From the NCBI GenBank assembly GCA_002438685.1, contig DJQG01000027.1, positions 5,503-21,093 of the forward strand: a stretch of DNA of 15,591 nt. The letters are read 5' to 3'. Below the pieces are notes generated by a model, which ran no database searches, was not told the origin of the DNA, and worked only from the letters and a program-made list of their open reading frames with translations. Shown in pieces: positions 14,897 to 15,591 of this stretch (positions within the stretch are counted from its first letter, which is position 1; each line of letters opens with the position of its first letter). The stretch is from Ruminococcaceae bacterium UBA6392. Its GTDB lineage: Bacteria > Bacillota > Clostridia > Oscillospirales > Acutalibacteraceae. A program made the position numbers and the translations under genes.

Positions 14897-15591
14897 TTAT
14901 ATCTGCTTGCGCTTTTTGAAGCAGCGCGAGACAAGTGAGGCAGAGAGGTTTATAAGCACTGTCATCGCCATGAGTATCGCCGCTATGGCGAATGCTGTTG
15001 CGAAATCTCCCTGCTCCTTGGCGTAGACATACAGCGCCACCGTGAGCGTTGAACCCGCGCTGTTGAGCCCGTCAAAAAAGTTGTTGAGCGTGTGCGCAAA
15101 GCCCGCCGTGAACAGCAGAGCCGCCGACTCTCCGACGATACGTCCTACCGAAAGAATGCAGCCTGTCACTATGCCGTCGATGCAGCCGGGAAGAACGACG
15201 GTTCTTATCGTTCTCCATTTTCCCGCTCCAAGCCCGAAAGCCCCCTCGCGGTAGCTCTGCGGAACGGTTTTCAGGCTCTCCTGAGTTGTGCGCATGACCG
15301 TCGGCAGATTCATGATAACAAGTGTCAGCGCGCCCGCCATAAGCGATGTTTTCATGCCCATAAACTGGCAGAAGAAAAGCATGCCGACAAGACCATATAT
15401 TATGGACGGAATACCCGAGAGCGTTTCCGCCGCGTATTCTATCGCTTTTTTAATCGCGTCTTTAGTATAAAGTCCGTTTAATATATCCGAATCGACAGCT
15501 TTTCCGTCTTCGATGTAGGCTTCCGTCATATTTTCCGCTTTAAGAGAATTATCTTCGTTTTGAATAACCACTTTTATTGGAATATTATATT
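14897..15591 (-). CDS. pstA: phosphate ABC transporter permease PstA (5' end beyond window edge)
   Basis: About 230 codons are visible and the frame stays open to the right edge. From [13 protein letters not shown] onward it is a normal PstA permease half: transmembrane segments, the EAA-type coupling loop ([15 protein letters not shown]), [15 protein letters not shown] and a basic C-terminus. It forms the membrane channel with PstC and docks on PstB. The visible part before ETLSG is odd. About 50 residues ([14 protein letters not shown] through [15 protein letters not shown]) are hydrophilic and AT-rich in codons, where PstA proteins normally have a transmembrane helix leading into a short EYAK-type linker. 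GTG at 15571 is not a good start, having no ribosome site, and the reading frame continues past it. Confidence 0.88.
   Translation of the reverse strand, partial: YNIPIKVVIQNEDNSLKAENMTEAYIEDGKAVDSDILNGLYTKDAIKKAIEYAAETLSGIPSIIYGLVGMLFFCQFMGMKTSLMAGALTLVIMNLPTVMRTTQESLKTVPQSYREGAFGLGAGKWRTIRTVVLPGCIDGIVTGCILSVGRIVGESAALLFTAGFAHTLNNFFDGLNSAGSTLTVALYVYAKEQGDFATAFAIAAILMAMTVLINLSASLVSRCFKKRKQI

Overview
The window looks like chromosomal DNA of an uncultured gut- or rumen-type Bacillota (class Clostridia, probably Oscillospirales or a relative). This is inferred from the AGGAGG-type ribosome sites in front of most genes, Gram-positive-style signal peptides, compact U-tailed terminators, a pst-phoU-phoB-phoR cluster typical of Firmicutes, and codon use of moderate GC with AT-rich spacers. 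No rRNA, tRNA, insertion sequence, CRISPR array or phage gene was seen.

Left part (1-5780): a truncated AraC-type regulator on the minus strand (1-413) faces a four-gene plus-strand operon. In order the operon encodes a CehA/McbA-type PHP metallohydrolase, a GPH (MelB-like) cation symporter, a ChbG/YdjC-type carbohydrate deacetylase, and an exported lipase/acyltransferase of the LCAT type. The first three genes overlap and the fourth follows after 21 bases. A strong terminator (5747-5780) closes the operon. This reads as an inducible uptake-and-breakdown unit for an unknown glycosylated or acylated compound.

Middle part (5781-9160): a non-coding stretch holds four hairpins, probably a dispersed structured repeat. 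Two GH5 glycoside hydrolases follow, transcribed divergently from a shared 251-bp spacer with recognisable sigma-A promoters. One is exported (6117-7385). The other is cytoplasmic and of the endoglycoceramidase type (7637-9112). An inverted repeat overlaps the start of the second promoter. Together with the exported lipase and the symporter operon this suggests, as inference only, a glycolipid or other lipid-linked glycoside degradation locus.

Right part (9160-15591): family I inorganic pyrophosphatase (minus) and a divergent, STAS-less SulP-like anion permease (plus) share a promoter region. Convergent to the permease lies a minus-strand phosphate-starvation operon, pstA(partial)-pstB-phoU-phoB-phoR, with overlapping or closely spaced genes. 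A bidirectional terminator (11109-11145) separates it from the permease. pstS, pstC and the start of pstA must lie beyond the right edge.

Most distinctive items: the endoglycoceramidase-like/GH5/lipase/CehA neighbourhood, the structured repeat at 5846-6030, the missing start codon of the AraC gene, the STAS-less SulP protein, and an unusual hydrophilic stretch in the visible N-terminal part of PstA.
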